Shown here: in pieces, positions 7,069-17,882 of the stretch
Layout: every line of letters begins with the position of its first letter
Position numbering within the stretch: position 1 is the stretch's first letter
DNA from: CATOSP01 sp965205385
Lineage (GTDB): Bacteria > Chloroflexota > Dehalococcoidia > Lucifugimonadales > UBA3495
Reading direction: 5' to 3'
Assembly (NCBI GenBank): GCA_965205385.1
Contig: CBDBGS010000004.1
Span: 1-64,000, forward strand
DNA length: 64,000 nucleotides
Notes under the pieces: generated by a model
Told to the model about the DNA's origin: nothing
What the model saw: only the letters and a program-made list of their open reading frames with translations
The model's database searches: none
Program-made: the position numbers and the translations under genes

Positions 7069-8766
7069 CAGGATGGGCCCCGGGGCCTCCCAGTGGGAGA
7101 CCTTTGGTTGCACGGCGTAGACGCCGGGCTCGATGACCCCCGGTTCCTCTTTCTCGTGCTCGTACACCTGGACGATCACCGGGCCGATGAGGCGGTGCTG
7201 CATGTAGTCGCTGGTGTGCCAGTACCGGGGGAACGTACTCTCGTGGAACTCCTGGTTTATCCTTTGCTCCGACCAGATGTTCTTGATCTCGTCCTCGAGC
7301 CGTATCAGCCAGCGGTTGGGGTCCTCGAAGGACTCCCAGCGGTTCTGGAACGAGATGACGAAGGATACGGCGAGCCCCGTTGCCCTGGGCTCCTCCCCGG
7401 GGTTGGCCAGGGGCAGCGTGGCCGCCACGAAGCTGGTGACCCTTATGATGGGCAGGCTGGGGTGGAGGAACTCCCATTGGACGAACGGCACCCTGTACGC
7501 CGGGTAGTATATGTCCTTGCGCCTGAGCAAGACGCTGTCTATGGTTTCTATCGGCGTTCTCAGGTGGCCTGCCAGGTCGCTGCTTCCCCCGTAGGCGACT
7601 TTTTCTCTGTTCCTATTGTGGTGCAGGATGTTGACCGTCGGGACCGGGTGTTCCTGGACCCCCGGCCTTCTGGCCTGTTCCACCGCCCGGGCCACCGCGT
7701 CCGCGATGACTCCCCTGGTCGAGTTGTTGCCGAACCAGTGGGGCATCGCCACAAACTTCTGCTTGTTGTCTTCCTTGATTCTTTGGTACTTGTCCAGGGT
7801 GTGCAGCCGGTTGGCGGACTGGGTGGCGCCTTGCTCCAGTTCTCCGTACTCCACCGGCTCGAACCATGGGTGGTAGATGAAGTGGGTGATGCCGCCCATG
7901 GGGAGGAAGCGCTTTCCCGGCTTGTTCCAGTCGGTGTTGGGCGATAGGTGTTCCGGGTCCCGGTTTGGGTGGTACTGGAACTCCCTTTGATTGTGTGGGG
8001 GATACTTTTGGAAGGAGAGGCCCCTTCCGTCCGCCTCCATGTTCTGGAAGGCCTCCACGTGGCCCTTCAGCCCTGGGAACAGGTGCAGGTAGGGGTGGTC
8101 CCTGACCTCCTCGTAGTCGAAGAGCGTTGGGGGATGGTCTTCCCTGTATGGTTCGCTGTACCACGCCTTGGTAAATATGCCGCAGCATGACATGTTCTCC
8201 TTGTCGGGCAGCGGTGTCGCCTGGTTGGGGTTGAGGGCGAACTGGTCCAGGTCCATCAGGGCGTAGATGTCCTGGAGGAGCACCTCGTCGTTGGTCTCCG
8301 GGTTCTCGGGGATGAGGTCCTCCGGCGAGGTGTCCCCGGTCAGGGACTTCGGGGCCCTGCTCCTGGGCGTTGCGGCCCCGGCCGAAGCGGCCCGTTTGGC
8401 GGCGGCCTCTTCGGCGGCGGTGGGCGCCCGTTCGGGGGAGGCTGTTTCGGTGGCGGCCGGGGCTCTCCCTGTTTGCGGGTTCTCCCGCTGCTTTCCCTCG
8501 GGGTTTCCCCCGGGCGCGGTCTTGGCGGCTCCCCTGGTGGCTGACGGCTCTTCCGTGGGGTTGAGGTTGAGTCTCTGTGGCCTGGTGGGCGCGGGGATTT
8601 CCTCCCGTCCCCGGGCCTGGGCGTTCGTCTCCGTTCCGGCCTCCGCTGCCGGGGCGGCCCTGGCCCCGGGGGGCTCCGGCTGTCCCGGGTCTCCGTCGCC
8701 GCCGCAGGCGGCCATCATGATTGGGATTGCCAACGCGGCGATGACGGCGGTCATTTTCCTGAACAT
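7015..8766 (-). CDS. Large lipoprotein with Ala/Pro/Glu-rich linker; C-terminus altered by a 32-bp duplication
   Basis: Start at the ATG at 8766, with GAGGAG 10 bases upstream. Of 583 residues, the first 21 are a lipoprotein signal ending 'MMAAC'. Residues of about 22-180 are low-complexity Ala/Pro/Glu/Thr. The rest is a soluble, aromatic-rich domain of unknown function ('FTKAWYSEPYREDHPPTLF', 'THFIYHPWFEPVEYGELE', 'NRWLIRLEDEIKNIWSE'). A perfect 32-bp tandem duplication at 7005-7068 shifts the frame, replacing about 60 ancestral residues (which would end at 6839) with 'RTSRSW'. The tail 'HWEAPGPIL' recurs in the fragment at 5358-5741, so at least two members of this family existed here. Localisation: outer face of the membrane. 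Function unknown. Confidence 0.75.
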   Translation of the reverse strand: MFRKMTAVIAALAIPIMMAACGGDGDPGQPEPPGARAAPAAEAGTETNAQARGREEIPAPTRPQRLNLNPTEEPSATRGAAKTAPGGNPEGKQRENPQTGRAPAATETASPERAPTAAEEAAAKRAASAGAATPRSRAPKSLTGDTSPEDLIPENPETNDEVLLQDIYALMDLDQFALNPNQATPLPDKENMSCCGIFTKAWYSEPYREDHPPTLFDYEEVRDHPYLHLFPGLKGHVEAFQNMEADGRGLSFQKYPPHNQREFQYHPNRDPEHLSPNTDWNKPGKRFLPMGGITHFIYHPWFEPVEYGELEQGATQSANRLHTLDKYQRIKEDNKQKFVAMPHWFGNNSTRGVIADAVARAVEQARRPGVQEHPVPTVNILHHNRNREKVAYGGSSDLAGHLRTPIETIDSVLLRRKDIYYPAYRVPFVQWEFLHPSLPIIRVTSFVAATLPLANPGEEPRATGLAVSFVISFQNRWESFEDPNRWLIRLEDEIKNIWSEQRINQEFHESTFPRYWHTSDYMQHRLIGPVIVQVYEHEKEEPGVIEPGVYAVQPKVSHWEAPGPILKDEQVLVAPLIRTSRSW

Positions 8767-8819
8767 GGGTACACATCTCCTCTTTCCGCAGCCCATATCA
8801 ATTGGGCCATGCACGTAAC

Positions 8820-8850
8820 GGCTGGCCTGGGCGCGGCGACAGGGCCAGCC
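8820..8850. repeat. 8-bp inverted repeat upstream of the large lipoprotein
   Basis: GGCTGGCC (8820-8827) and GGCCAGCC (8843-8850) can form a stem with a 15-base loop in the leader between the zinc-ribbon gene and the lipoprotein gene. No T-run follows on either strand, so it may be a regulatory hairpin or a weak terminator. Confidence 0.4.
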
Positions 8851-9013
8851 GCGCAAATTATAAGAGTGAATTCGATACAGGGCTATACGCGGCCAAACGT
8901 GGTGATGTGCGGCGTTGTGATGTATCTCGTCTGGATGGTCAGTCCCTGCGGCGGCCGGCGAGGGTCTGGTCCGGCGCGTTCTGGTCTTCCATGCGCTTCC
9001 TCCCTGGTCTGTC

Positions 9014-9316
9014 TCAGCAGCCTATGGCCATGGGGGTCATGCCCTCACGGCGCATCTGTTTGTACGTTCTCACCTGCGCCGGGCCGGGTGTGGTCTTCTC
9101 GTCCCGGTAGCGCGCCCAGCAGTCCAGGCAGTAGAGCCTGTTCACCCCGGTCTCGGGGTGGGTCAGCATGACTGCGCAGTCATGGTTGCCGCACCGTTTC
9201 TTGTTTCCGTTACGGGTGCGGCGCCGGTGGCATTGGCACCGGTCTCCCGATGGAAAGGCGAACCCGGTCTTGTACCAGATCGTCCCGGCTGTCCCGGCCG
9301 TCCCGGTCTTCGGCAT
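9014..9316 (-). CDS. Small Cys-rich (zinc-ribbon-like) protein, 100 residues
   Basis: The start is the ATG at 9316, supported by GGGGAG 9 bases upstream. The protein is very basic in the middle and holds Cys in the order C-x-C, 'RCGNHDC' and 'YCLDCW', spaced as in treble-clef or ribbon fingers, followed by 'RYKQMRREG'-like helical basic residues. It could bind DNA or RNA, as many short mobile-element proteins do. It lies between the SRAP gene and the large lipoprotein, all on the minus strand. No closer family can be named. Confidence 0.55.
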   Translation of the reverse strand: MPKTGTAGTAGTIWYKTGFAFPSGDRCQCHRRRTRNGNKKRCGNHDCAVMLTHPETGVNRLYCLDCWARYRDEKTTPGPAQVRTYKQMRREGMTPMAIGC

Positions 9317-9393
9317 GTTTTTTTCTCCCCGTGTGTCATTGCGTGTGTCATGGCGTTTTCCATGAGCGGAATCCCCGCGCGCCGCGCGTCCCT

Positions 9394-9993
9394 CTAGGCC
9401 GGCTCCGCGGTCAGCCCGCGCCCGTCGTGAGATCTGAGCATCTCCCGGAGCCCCGCCGGGTCCGAGGCCGGGTCCAGCCAGGCCTCCTCGTCCTCCGGCG
9501 CGAGTATGACGGGCATCCGGTGGTGCACCGGCCTGACCAGCGCGCCCGCGGGGGCGGTCAGAAGGGCGAAGGCGCACGTCACCCTTCCGTCCCGGTCCCG
9601 CCCGGTGGGTTTCCAGATCCCGGCCAGGCCGAAGGGCTCTTCCGGCTCCGTCCGGAACCGGAAGGGCCTCCGGTCCCCGTGGGCGCGCTGTATCTCCGTG
9701 AAGGACGTGGCCGGCACGATGCAGCGGCGTTTCCGGAACAGCTCCCGGAAGGTGGGTTTCAGGTGGACGGTCTCGGAGCGGGCGTTTGGCAGCGGCCGCG
9801 TCCCGGAGCCTGTGGGCGGCAGCCCGAACGTCATCCGGACGGACAGCCTCCTCTCCGTGAGTTGGGCGATGGCCAGCCCGGGCTCTCCCTGGGAAACGTA
9901 CCCGGCCGGCCTGGGGTTGTCCGGGGCATTTTCCAGGCCGAACCGGGCCCGGATCTCCTCGGGGTCCGACCCGAGCGTGTACAGTCCGCACAT
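9394..9993 (-). CDS. SRAP-domain protein (YedK/HMCES, abasic-site processing)
   Basis: The 199-residue protein begins Met-Cys-Gly; Cys2 is the catalytic nucleophile that forms a thiazolidine crosslink with abasic sites in single-stranded DNA. Other family marks are 'NARSET', 'RRCIVPATSFTE' (usual form RRCLxPAxGFYEW, so the aromatic pair is changed but the Glu is kept) and 'VHHRMPVIL' with the active-site His. Bacterial SRAP genes are linked to the SOS response and are often carried by phages and islands. A microsatellite of 9-bp units lies just upstream of the start, at 10026-10088. Confidence 0.93.
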   Translation of the reverse strand: MCGLYTLGSDPEEIRARFGLENAPDNPRPAGYVSQGEPGLAIAQLTERRLSVRMTFGLPPTGSGTRPLPNARSETVHLKPTFRELFRKRRCIVPATSFTEIQRAHGDRRPFRFRTEPEEPFGLAGIWKPTGRDRDGRVTCAFALLTAPAGALVRPVHHRMPVILAPEDEEAWLDPASDPAGLREMLRSHDGRGLTAEPA

Positions 9994-10025
9994 GGCGGCG
10001 TCCTCCTCAAAATTGGGATGATCGC

Positions 10026-10088
10026 GAAGATGGGGAAGATGGGGAAGATGGGGAAGATGGTGCAGGTGGTGCAGGTGGTTCAGGTGGT
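10026..10088. repeat. Seven 9-bp tandem units between SRAP and DUF4349 genes
   Basis: Three copies of GAAGATGGG, one hybrid GAAGATGGT, then GCAGGTGGT twice and TCAGGTGGT once form a 63-bp run. It fills part of the 313-bp gap 9994-10306, where no gene is seen. On the minus strand it lies in the leader of the SRAP gene, so copy number could influence spacing to its promoter. Confidence 0.85.
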
Positions 10089-10306
10089 GCGGGGCGCGGT
10101 CAGGCCGGGTCCTGGCCGTTCATCCCCGGGCGGCGCCGGACCTGCGGCCGCCCGGGACGGTGGTTCCGGTCTTCGTGTGGAAGTGGCGCTGGGATGCCTC
10201 TGGATGTGCTGGATGCGAGCGCCCTGGGCGGCCTGCAGGGGAATGTCGACAGTCTTCTCCTGGTGGGCTGTCTCCTGCGAAGACCCCTGGGGGTGAACGG
10301 CGCGGA

Positions 10307-11542
10307 CTAGCCCTCCGCACCCGGTCCGGACTCTTGGGAGGCGGGAGGACTGGAATATCCACGCCTGCGCCGGGACCCGAGCCGGTACGCGAGGCCGGCG
10401 GCCAGGCCGAGGCCCGCCAGGGCGGCGGCGGTCCCCATCGTCCAATACACGCCTGGGTTGCCCCGGTCGCTGAAGAACACGACGTCGATGTTCGCCTCGG
10501 GCCTCATGGCGGCCGGGAAGCTGTCGTCTGCCGCAGGCGCTCCCTCCGCGACCTGCTTGTGGTCCACCCGTCCCTGACTTTCCAGAAAGTCCATCATCGG
10601 CGGGAAGTCAGCGGGAAACACGCGGACCGAGAGGCTGGAACGGGTGGAGCCGCCCCGCACCGTGGTAACCACCCGGTCAATGGCGCCGTTCATGGACGTG
10701 ACAAGCTCCTTGGCGGCCGCAACGCTATCCTCCACGCTGGGCGTCTCCACGCTGAGGGTGCCCGCGGGTGGTTCCGGAAAGAGGTTCGGGGGTAGCGAAA
10801 GGGTCACCGTGATCGTCGCCAGGGCGACCCGCCGCTCCAGGAAATTCAGCTGGCCCTTGGACCGCTCGATGTCGGACCTCACGCGGGCCAATTCCCTCTC
10901 TATCGCCAGCGCCTCGCTGACCGCGGAGGCCCTCTCCAGCAGCGCCAGCAGGCTCTTCTCTTCGCGAAGCGCGCTATCCAGGCGGGCTTTCAGGTCAATG
11001 AACCTTTCCGACACGTCCTCGGAGCCCTGGGTTGTGTCCTGGACGCTGCCCAGGCCCTCAATTTGCAGCAATACGGGGGAGAACTCCGTCTGGGGCACGC
11101 GGACCGTTATCGTAGCCCGCTGCCGCAGCGGCCCTCCGCCGCTGGTCAGATGCTCCACGAAACCGCCCACACCCTCGGCTATGGCCCGGACCCGGCCCAT
11201 AGCCTCCTGGACGTCCTCGACCTCCAGGGATACGGAGGCAGTGGAGATCACCTTCCGCTCCGCGATTTGAAGGAGTGGCGCGGACCCGTTGGAAGCAGCG
11301 CCGGCGGGCCCCTTCCTTCCCTCAGGGATCTGTTTGCCAACCTCCTTTTCCACGACTTCCACGACGACTCCCCGGGGACCCTCCCCACCCGAAAAGAAGT
11401 CTCCCGCCTGGTCCATGGGGCTGCGGCCCATACCCAGGCTCTTCTTCATCGCCTCAGATTCCGTTGACCGTTCGGCGGCCCCGCCACAGGCCAGGATTAG
11501 CGTCAGCGCCGCGACTGCGGCCATGAATGGCAATCCGAACAT
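10307..11542 (-). CDS. DUF4349 lipoprotein
   Basis: The start ATG at 11542 is chosen because GGAGG lies 9 bases upstream; an upstream ATG at 11566 has none. The signal 'FMAAVAALTLILAC' ends in a lipobox. The DUF4349 domain covers about residues 85-300: a first strand-helix unit 'RKVISTASVSLEVEDVQEAM', a coiled-coil hairpin ('LKARLDSALREEKSLLALLE...ELARVRSDIERSKGQLNFLE') and a second strand unit. A single C-terminal membrane helix ('AAALAGLGLAAGLAYRLG') is followed by Arg residues. The protein is thus held in the membrane at both ends. Members are common in bacterial envelopes; function is unknown. Confidence 0.88.
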   Translation of the reverse strand: MFGLPFMAAVAALTLILACGGAAERSTESEAMKKSLGMGRSPMDQAGDFFSGGEGPRGVVVEVVEKEVGKQIPEGRKGPAGAASNGSAPLLQIAERKVISTASVSLEVEDVQEAMGRVRAIAEGVGGFVEHLTSGGGPLRQRATITVRVPQTEFSPVLLQIEGLGSVQDTTQGSEDVSERFIDLKARLDSALREEKSLLALLERASAVSEALAIERELARVRSDIERSKGQLNFLERRVALATITVTLSLPPNLFPEPPAGTLSVETPSVEDSVAAAKELVTSMNGAIDRVVTTVRGGSTRSSLSVRVFPADFPPMMDFLESQGRVDHKQVAEGAPAADDSFPAAMRPEANIDVVFFSDRGNPGVYWTMGTAAALAGLGLAAGLAYRLGSRRRRGYSSPPASQESGPGAEG

Positions 11543-11796
11543 GCTGCTGACCTCCGTATATCTCATGCCGGTGGATGGACCGTGGGTCTCGCCCGAGTTT
11601 CTCCCGGACGTACTCGAGGAACTCCAGCGCCCGGTCCGGGTTCAGGTATGGAAAGGTGGACCCCAAGGGCTATGTGCGGAATCAGCAGTTTATGGGCAAA
11701 ACGCCGTTTGTGCGCAAAGCCAACCCCGGGTGAGGTTCGGATGGAAATTCAGGGAGAGCTTGCGGCGTCTCAGTCCCCTGGGGCTTCCCGGTCCGG

Positions 11797-12573
11797 CTAC
11801 GGCTCCGGGAACAGAATCAACTGGACGTTCTCCCGGTTGGCCAGGGCTGCGGTCTGCTCCGGGGCGGACTGGGCGATTACCGCGGCCGTCACACCGGCCC
11901 CCGGGACCGCCCTCCGGAGCATGGCGGCCCTGTCCCTGGCCCGGGTGACGTCGTCGTCGTAACCCGTCACGGCGATCTCGCACACGACGTATGCGTTGTC
12001 TCCGTCCCGGTCCGGCCCGCTGGTGATGAGGTCGGCCCGCATCAGCGCGTAGGCCTCGTCGTGGTCGATGGAGCCGCGCAGGACGGCCTCCGTGATGAGT
12101 TCCGGTATTTCGTTTCTCTCCTGTACGCTCTTTGAGCGCAGGACCGCGCTGCGCCGCATGCCCATGTGCCTGACCATGATCCACTGCGCCGACTGGCTGA
12201 CCTCCCGCTCGTAATCGGAGCCGGTCAGGTTGCCCAGATGGCTGATGATTCTCTCCTGCCCGGCCTCCAGGCTGGCGACGGATGTCTTGAGCCCTGCGAC
12301 GTCGTCCTTGAGCCCTGCGATGTCGTCCTTGAGCCCGGTGACGTCGCCCTTGAGCCCGATGACGTCGTCCTTGAGCCCTGCGACGTCGTCCTCGAGGCGC
12401 GTCAGCCTGTCGTGCACCAGCTGGAAGTTGGTGTTGGTCGTGTCCACGAACTGCGCCATCTGCCGGGGCAGCTGCATCAGGTCGTCGCCCAGGATCTCCG
12501 CCCTCACGGCGTCACGCCACTGGGGATTGCTGCGAAGTGCGTCCAGGAAGTCGTCCTGGCTGTTCATCGTCAT
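11797..12573 (-). CDS. Heptad-repeat coiled-coil protein with nuclease-like C-terminal domain
   Basis: The 258-residue protein starts at the ATG at 12573, with GGGAGG 7 bases upstream. After about 45 residues ('FLDALRSNPQWRDAVRAEIL') comes a coiled coil of near-identical heptads of the type D-D-V-A-G-L-K, encoded by 21-bp DNA repeats at about 12285-12405. The C-terminal half has the order Asp ('RADLIT'), Glu ('VVCEIAV') and a helix 'RARDRAAMLRR', which looks like a PD-(D/E)XK fold with the Lys replaced; this is an inference. A paralogue with the same plan, broken by a frameshift, lies at 30160-30956. The function is unknown. Confidence 0.75.
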   Translation of the reverse strand: MTMNSQDDFLDALRSNPQWRDAVRAEILGDDLMQLPRQMAQFVDTTNTNFQLVHDRLTRLEDDVAGLKDDVIGLKGDVTGLKDDIAGLKDDVAGLKTSVASLEAGQERIISHLGNLTGSDYEREVSQSAQWIMVRHMGMRRSAVLRSKSVQERNEIPELITEAVLRGSIDHDEAYALMRADLITSGPDRDGDNAYVVCEIAVTGYDDDVTRARDRAAMLRRAVPGAGVTAAVIAQSAPEQTAALANRENVQLILFPEP

Positions 12574-12791
12574 GTCTGGCCTCCCTGCTCCATTCTACAT
12601 CCGGCCGGGGCGGCCCGGAATACGGTTCGGACCCCGGGCCCGCCCCGCTTGCCCCGGGCCTTCTGGCCCGTTCGTCTCTTCCCCGTCCCGGCCGGGGGTT
12701 TGGCGGGGGGAGGGTTCTTTCCGTCAAAACGGGAGTCAAGCCCCCTGCGCTAACCTGTAGGCGCGGGGCGTCTGACCCCGCTGGAGGTGAG

Positions 12792-12929
12792 ATGTCCGCA
12801 GATCCGCTGGTTCTGGCCCCGTCCCTCTCTGAAGCTTCCGGCAGGCGTCCCCGAGGAGACCCCCGGAGTTTCAGACACCCCTCCGGGCGCTCCGCCGCGT
12901 CTTCGTCCGGGGCCGGGGTGCGGCCGTGA
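12792..12929 (+). CDS. Small upstream ORF overlapping the RDD gene
   Basis: An ATG at 12792 has GGAGG 4 bases upstream, better than anything in front of the next gene. The 45-residue product is Ser/Arg/Pro-rich with no recognisable domain. Its TGA overlaps the GTG start of the RDD gene (GTGA), an arrangement typical of translational coupling. It may be a leader peptide or a vestige; composition gives no help. Confidence 0.4.
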   Translation: MSADPLVLAPSLSEASGRRPRGDPRSFRHPSGRSAASSSGAGVRP

Positions 12930-13492
12930 CCTGGTCCGGCGGGCCGGAGTCCGCCTCCTGGCTGAGAAGGCTGTGGGCCTGGACGCTGGACACGCTCCTG
13001 TTCTGGGTCCCGGCCCTGGCGGGGCTCGCGTCCTTTGCCTTCCATCCGTCCGGGCTGGGCACGGTCCTGGCCGGGGCGGGGCTGTTCCTGACCGCCCTCT
13101 ACGCCGTCTGCTGGACGGCGCTTTTGGCCCATGGCCGGACCCCGGGGAAGCTGCTGGCGGGGCTGCGGGTCGTCCACCAGGACGGAGGCCCGGTGGGGTG
13201 GCGGCTGATGCTTGTCCGGGAGGTGGCGGTGAAGCTGCTGGTGTCTGGGGCGTTGTCCGGGATCACCGGGGATGGACCGACGTCCAGCGGCTGGTTGGGC
13301 ATTGGGGGCGCCCATGACCCCGCACGACAGGGGTCAGCCATACAGAAGGACAAGTTTTTCAGCACACAATCGACCTCACGAAGAGGAAGAGGCATAAGCA
13401 ACCCGACCGGCGCGAGAAAATGGCTCCGGCCAAGGCCATCGCCAAGAAGCAACCGACAAAGCCAGCCCCCAGCAGAACGCCCGAGGAGATAG
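12926..13492 (+). CDS. RDD-family membrane protein, 3'-truncated
   Basis: The GTG at 12926 opens a protein with the RDD pattern: 'LRRLWAWTLDTLLFW' in the first helix, a second hydrophobic helix ('GTVLAGAGLFLTALYAVCW'), then 'GRTPGKLLAGLRVV', the signature loop. After about residue 125 the family pattern is lost and a hydrophilic Arg/Ser-rich tail follows that overlaps the next ORF, so the last helix and true C-terminus are missing. The break at about 13310 coincides with the beginning of the restriction-modification region, which suggests that island insertion or deletion removed the end. RDD proteins are small membrane proteins of mostly unknown, possibly transport, role. Confidence 0.65.
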   Translation: MTWSGGPESASWLRRLWAWTLDTLLFWVPALAGLASFAFHPSGLGTVLAGAGLFLTALYAVCWTALLAHGRTPGKLLAGLRVVHQDGGPVGWRLMLVREVAVKLLVSGALSGITGDGPTSSGWLGIGGAHDPARQGSAIQKDKFFSTQSTSRRGRGISNPTGARKWLRPRPSPRSNRQSQPPAERPRR

Positions 13493-13746
13493 CGGCCGCC
13501 GAAGAGACAAGCCAGGTGGCCCGCCGGGAGGACGAACAGGCTAGGAACAGGAACCCAGAGCGCATGGAGTACAACCGGCGCCTTGCCCAGGAACAGTGGC
13601 GGATAGCCAAGGCAACCGGCAAGTGCAAGAGTTGTCCCGCACCAGCCATCCCAGGCCAGACTCGCTGCCCCACCTGTGCCGAGGCCCACCGGCAGTCCCG
13701 CAGGAGCAGCGACGCCAAGCGAAGGGCCGCGGCTAAAGAAGCGTGA
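13420..13746 (+). CDS. Small basic protein with paired CxxC motifs
   Basis: The 108-residue product is strongly charged. The first 70 residues are Ala/Lys/Glu-rich and helical; then 'CKSCPAPAIPGQTRCPTCAE' provides two CxxC knuckles of a zinc ribbon, followed by an Arg/Lys-rich end ('HRQSRRSSDAKRRAAA'). This looks like a nucleic-acid-binding protein. It lies 150 bases before hsdM on the same strand. No family name can be given. Confidence 0.6.
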   Translation: MAPAKAIAKKQPTKPAPSRTPEEIAAAEETSQVARREDEQARNRNPERMEYNRRLAQEQWRIAKATGKCKSCPAPAIPGQTRCPTCAEAHRQSRRSSDAKRRAAAKEA

Positions 13747-13896
13747 TCCCCACATAACCCGATATGAGCAGCCGAGGAGAACTTGACGCCCTGAACGAAA
13801 GCAGGCATCCGTTTGACAGGCCCGACAGGGGCACCCTATTCTTGCCTGGGGAACATATGTACCCGCCGGCAAACATCCGGCAATAGGAACCGAGGA

Positions 13897-15863
<1,967 letters not shown>

Positions 15864-15867
<4 letters not shown>

Positions 15868-17243
15868 CCAAACCAGCTAGACCTCGCAAAAGTAACGTCA
15901 TGAAACTCGACCCCTACCCTAAATACAAAGACTCAGGCGTGATGTGGCTGGGAAAGGTACCTGCACACTGGCCAGTCGTACCAAATCGGGGCGCGTTCAC
16001 TGAAGTGAACGATCAGAACCACCCTAACGAGGAAATGCTATCCGTAACCATCGGTCGTGGAGTGGTCAAACAGAGCACATTACTCGACGATACGTCGATG
16101 AAGGATGGGTCAAAGATAGACAGATCATCCTATAAGCTCGTACAGCCCGGTGACATCGCTTATAACAAGATGAGAGCCTGGCAAGGAGCTATCGGAGTGT
16201 CAAGCTATCGAGGGATCATCAGCCCAGCTTACGTGGTTCAAAGACCACGTAAGGGGAACAATCCCGATTTCCTGCACTACTTGCTCCGAACCTCTGCATT
16301 TGCTAAAGAAGCTGAAAGGAACTCCTACGGCATCGCGTCAGATATGTGGAGCCTCCGACCGGAGCATTTCAAAACCATCCGCTCATGCCTTCCACCTCCC
16401 GACGAACAAGCTGCCATAGTCCGCTACCTCGACCACGCCGATGAGCAGATCCAGCGCTACATCGCGGCCAAGGAGCGGCTCACCGCCCTGCTGGAGGAGC
16501 AGCGGCAGGCACTGGTCCACCAGGCCGTCACGCGGGGCCTGGACCCCGGCGTCCGGCTCAAGCCCTCAGGAGTGGAGTGGATGGGGGACGTCCCAGAGCA
16601 TTGGTCAATACGCACTCTAGGCCAGATCGCGGACTCGTTTCGAACCGGTCCCTTTGGCAGTATGTTGCATCAGTCAGACTATACCGAAGGTGGAACTCCA
16701 GTCATCAATCCCATCCACATTAGGAGCGGAGTGATAGTAGAAGACCCAAGGTGCAGCGTCTCGGAAGCCGTCGCAGATAGATTATCTGCTCACCGATTAG
16801 CCCAGCATGACTTAATCTTCTCACGACGGGGGGAGCTTGGACGTTGCGCCCTCGTCCGTGACCGTGAAACCACCTGGCTCTGCGGGACTGGAAGCATACG
16901 GGTTCGTATCGAATATGCCAGCATTGAGCCTGAGTTTCTGATCCAAGCGTTGCAGGTACAGTGGGTTGGTGAATATCTTTCGCTTGCCTCAGTGGGAGCG
17001 ACTATGAACAACCTGAACACAGGCATCCTCAAGAGCGTTCCGATCCTTGTACCGCCCGTCCGAGAACAGAGATACATCCTCGAGCACGTCGGTCGACGAA
17101 TCCGCGCCATCCATCACGCCATCAGCCAAGCCCACCACCAGATCAACCTCATGAACGAGTACCGGACCCGGCTCATCGCCGACGTGGTCACCGGGCAGTT
17201 GGACGTGCGCGGGACCGCTACCCAGTTGCCGACGGCTCCCTGA
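15864..17243 (+). CDS. hsdS: Type I restriction-modification specificity subunit S
   Basis: The 459-residue protein has two half-subunits. Each target-recognition domain opens with the family phrase 'SGV-W-G-VP-HW' (about residues 24-36 and 232-244), and each is followed by a long helical spacer ('EQAAIVRYLDHADEQIQRYI' and 'EQRYILEHVGRRIRAIHH'). It reads a bipartite DNA target and docks HsdM and HsdR. The start GTG at 15864 overlaps the hsdM stop. TRD regions show lower GC than the flanking helices, as usual for domains swapped by recombination. The length is typical. Confidence 0.95.
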
Positions 17244-17280
17244 AAAGACCGGCCGCCGGCCACCACAGGGGTAAGGCAAC

Positions 17281-17562
17281 TTGCAATGGACCTGGAACCC
17301 GGAAAAGAACCGGGAAAACATCCTCAAGCACGGCATCAGCTTCAGCACCGCCCATCTGGTATTCCAAGACTTATACCGCGTCACCGAGGAGGACCCCCAC
17401 CCTGATGAGCAACGATGGAGGACTACCGGAACGGTCGGACCCTCTGTCATAATTGTCGTCCACACCTGGCCTGAAGGAAGCCCCGGGAGAATAATCAGCG
17501 CACGGGGGGCCACCAGGCACGAGAGACGCACCTACGAGGAAGGCAATGGTCAAACTGACTGA
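17281..17562 (+). CDS. brnT: BrnT-family ribonuclease toxin
   Basis: The 93-residue protein carries the BrnT (DUF497) pattern: 'WNPEKNRENILKHGISF' near the start, an acidic middle and 'RIISARGATRHERRTYEE' at the end, with the catalytic Arg/His residues of the family. BrnT folds like RelE toxins and cuts RNA. It starts at TTG 17281 because the nearby ATG is out of frame. Its end overlaps the BrnA gene by 17 bases, the standard toxin-first order. Placing the pair between hsdS and hsdR suggests it stabilises, or guards, the restriction-modification genes. Confidence 0.9.
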   Translation: MQWTWNPEKNRENILKHGISFSTAHLVFQDLYRVTEEDPHPDEQRWRTTGTVGPSVIIVVHTWPEGSPGRIISARGATRHERRTYEEGNGQTD

Positions 17563-17851
17563 AGAACAGAGGGCTGAACTCCAAGCACTGGAGGCCATGT
17601 CCGACGACGAGATAGACCTCTCCGACATTCCCGAGCGGCCCATCAACTGGTCCAAGGCCAAACGCGGAATGTTCTACAAGCCCGACTGGCAGGACATAAC
17701 CCTCAGGTTGGATCAGAACGTCGTGGACTGGTTCGAAGAACAGGCCGAAACTCCCGAAGAAGCTCACCGGAACATCAACCAGGCCCTCGTGGAACACATG
17801 AGAAGGGTGAGGTTCCCGGGAAGAAAAACGGCCAAGGGAACCGCCGATTAG
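17546..17851 (+). CDS. brnA: BrnA-family antitoxin
   Basis: The 101-residue protein has the acidic N-terminus ('LEAMSDDEIDLSDIPE') and C-terminal ribbon-helix-helix region ('DITLRLDQNVVDWFEEQAE' ... 'NINQALVEHM') of BrnA. The C-terminal part binds DNA and autoregulates the operon; the N-terminal part wraps the toxin. It overlaps brnT by 17 bases and is followed 31 bases later by hsdR. Confidence 0.9.
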   Translation: MVKLTEEQRAELQALEAMSDDEIDLSDIPERPINWSKAKRGMFYKPDWQDITLRLDQNVVDWFEEQAETPEEAHRNINQALVEHMRRVRFPGRKTAKGTAD

Positions 17852-17882
17852 GGACCAACGCCCGGGAGTGGAGGCCATTCCG

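Noticed and set aside
10026..10088. Possible CRISPR or origin iterons
   Set aside because: The 9-bp units have no spacers and there is no replication gene or DnaA-box cluster nearby.
9250..10296. 348-codon plus-strand frame opposite SRAP
   Set aside because: Antisense to SRAP, which has family motifs; the frame is Arg/Pro/Gly-rich noise.
12285..12405. Possible CRISPR array (regular 21-bp units)
   Set aside because: Units are contiguous without spacers and encode heptads of a coiled coil.
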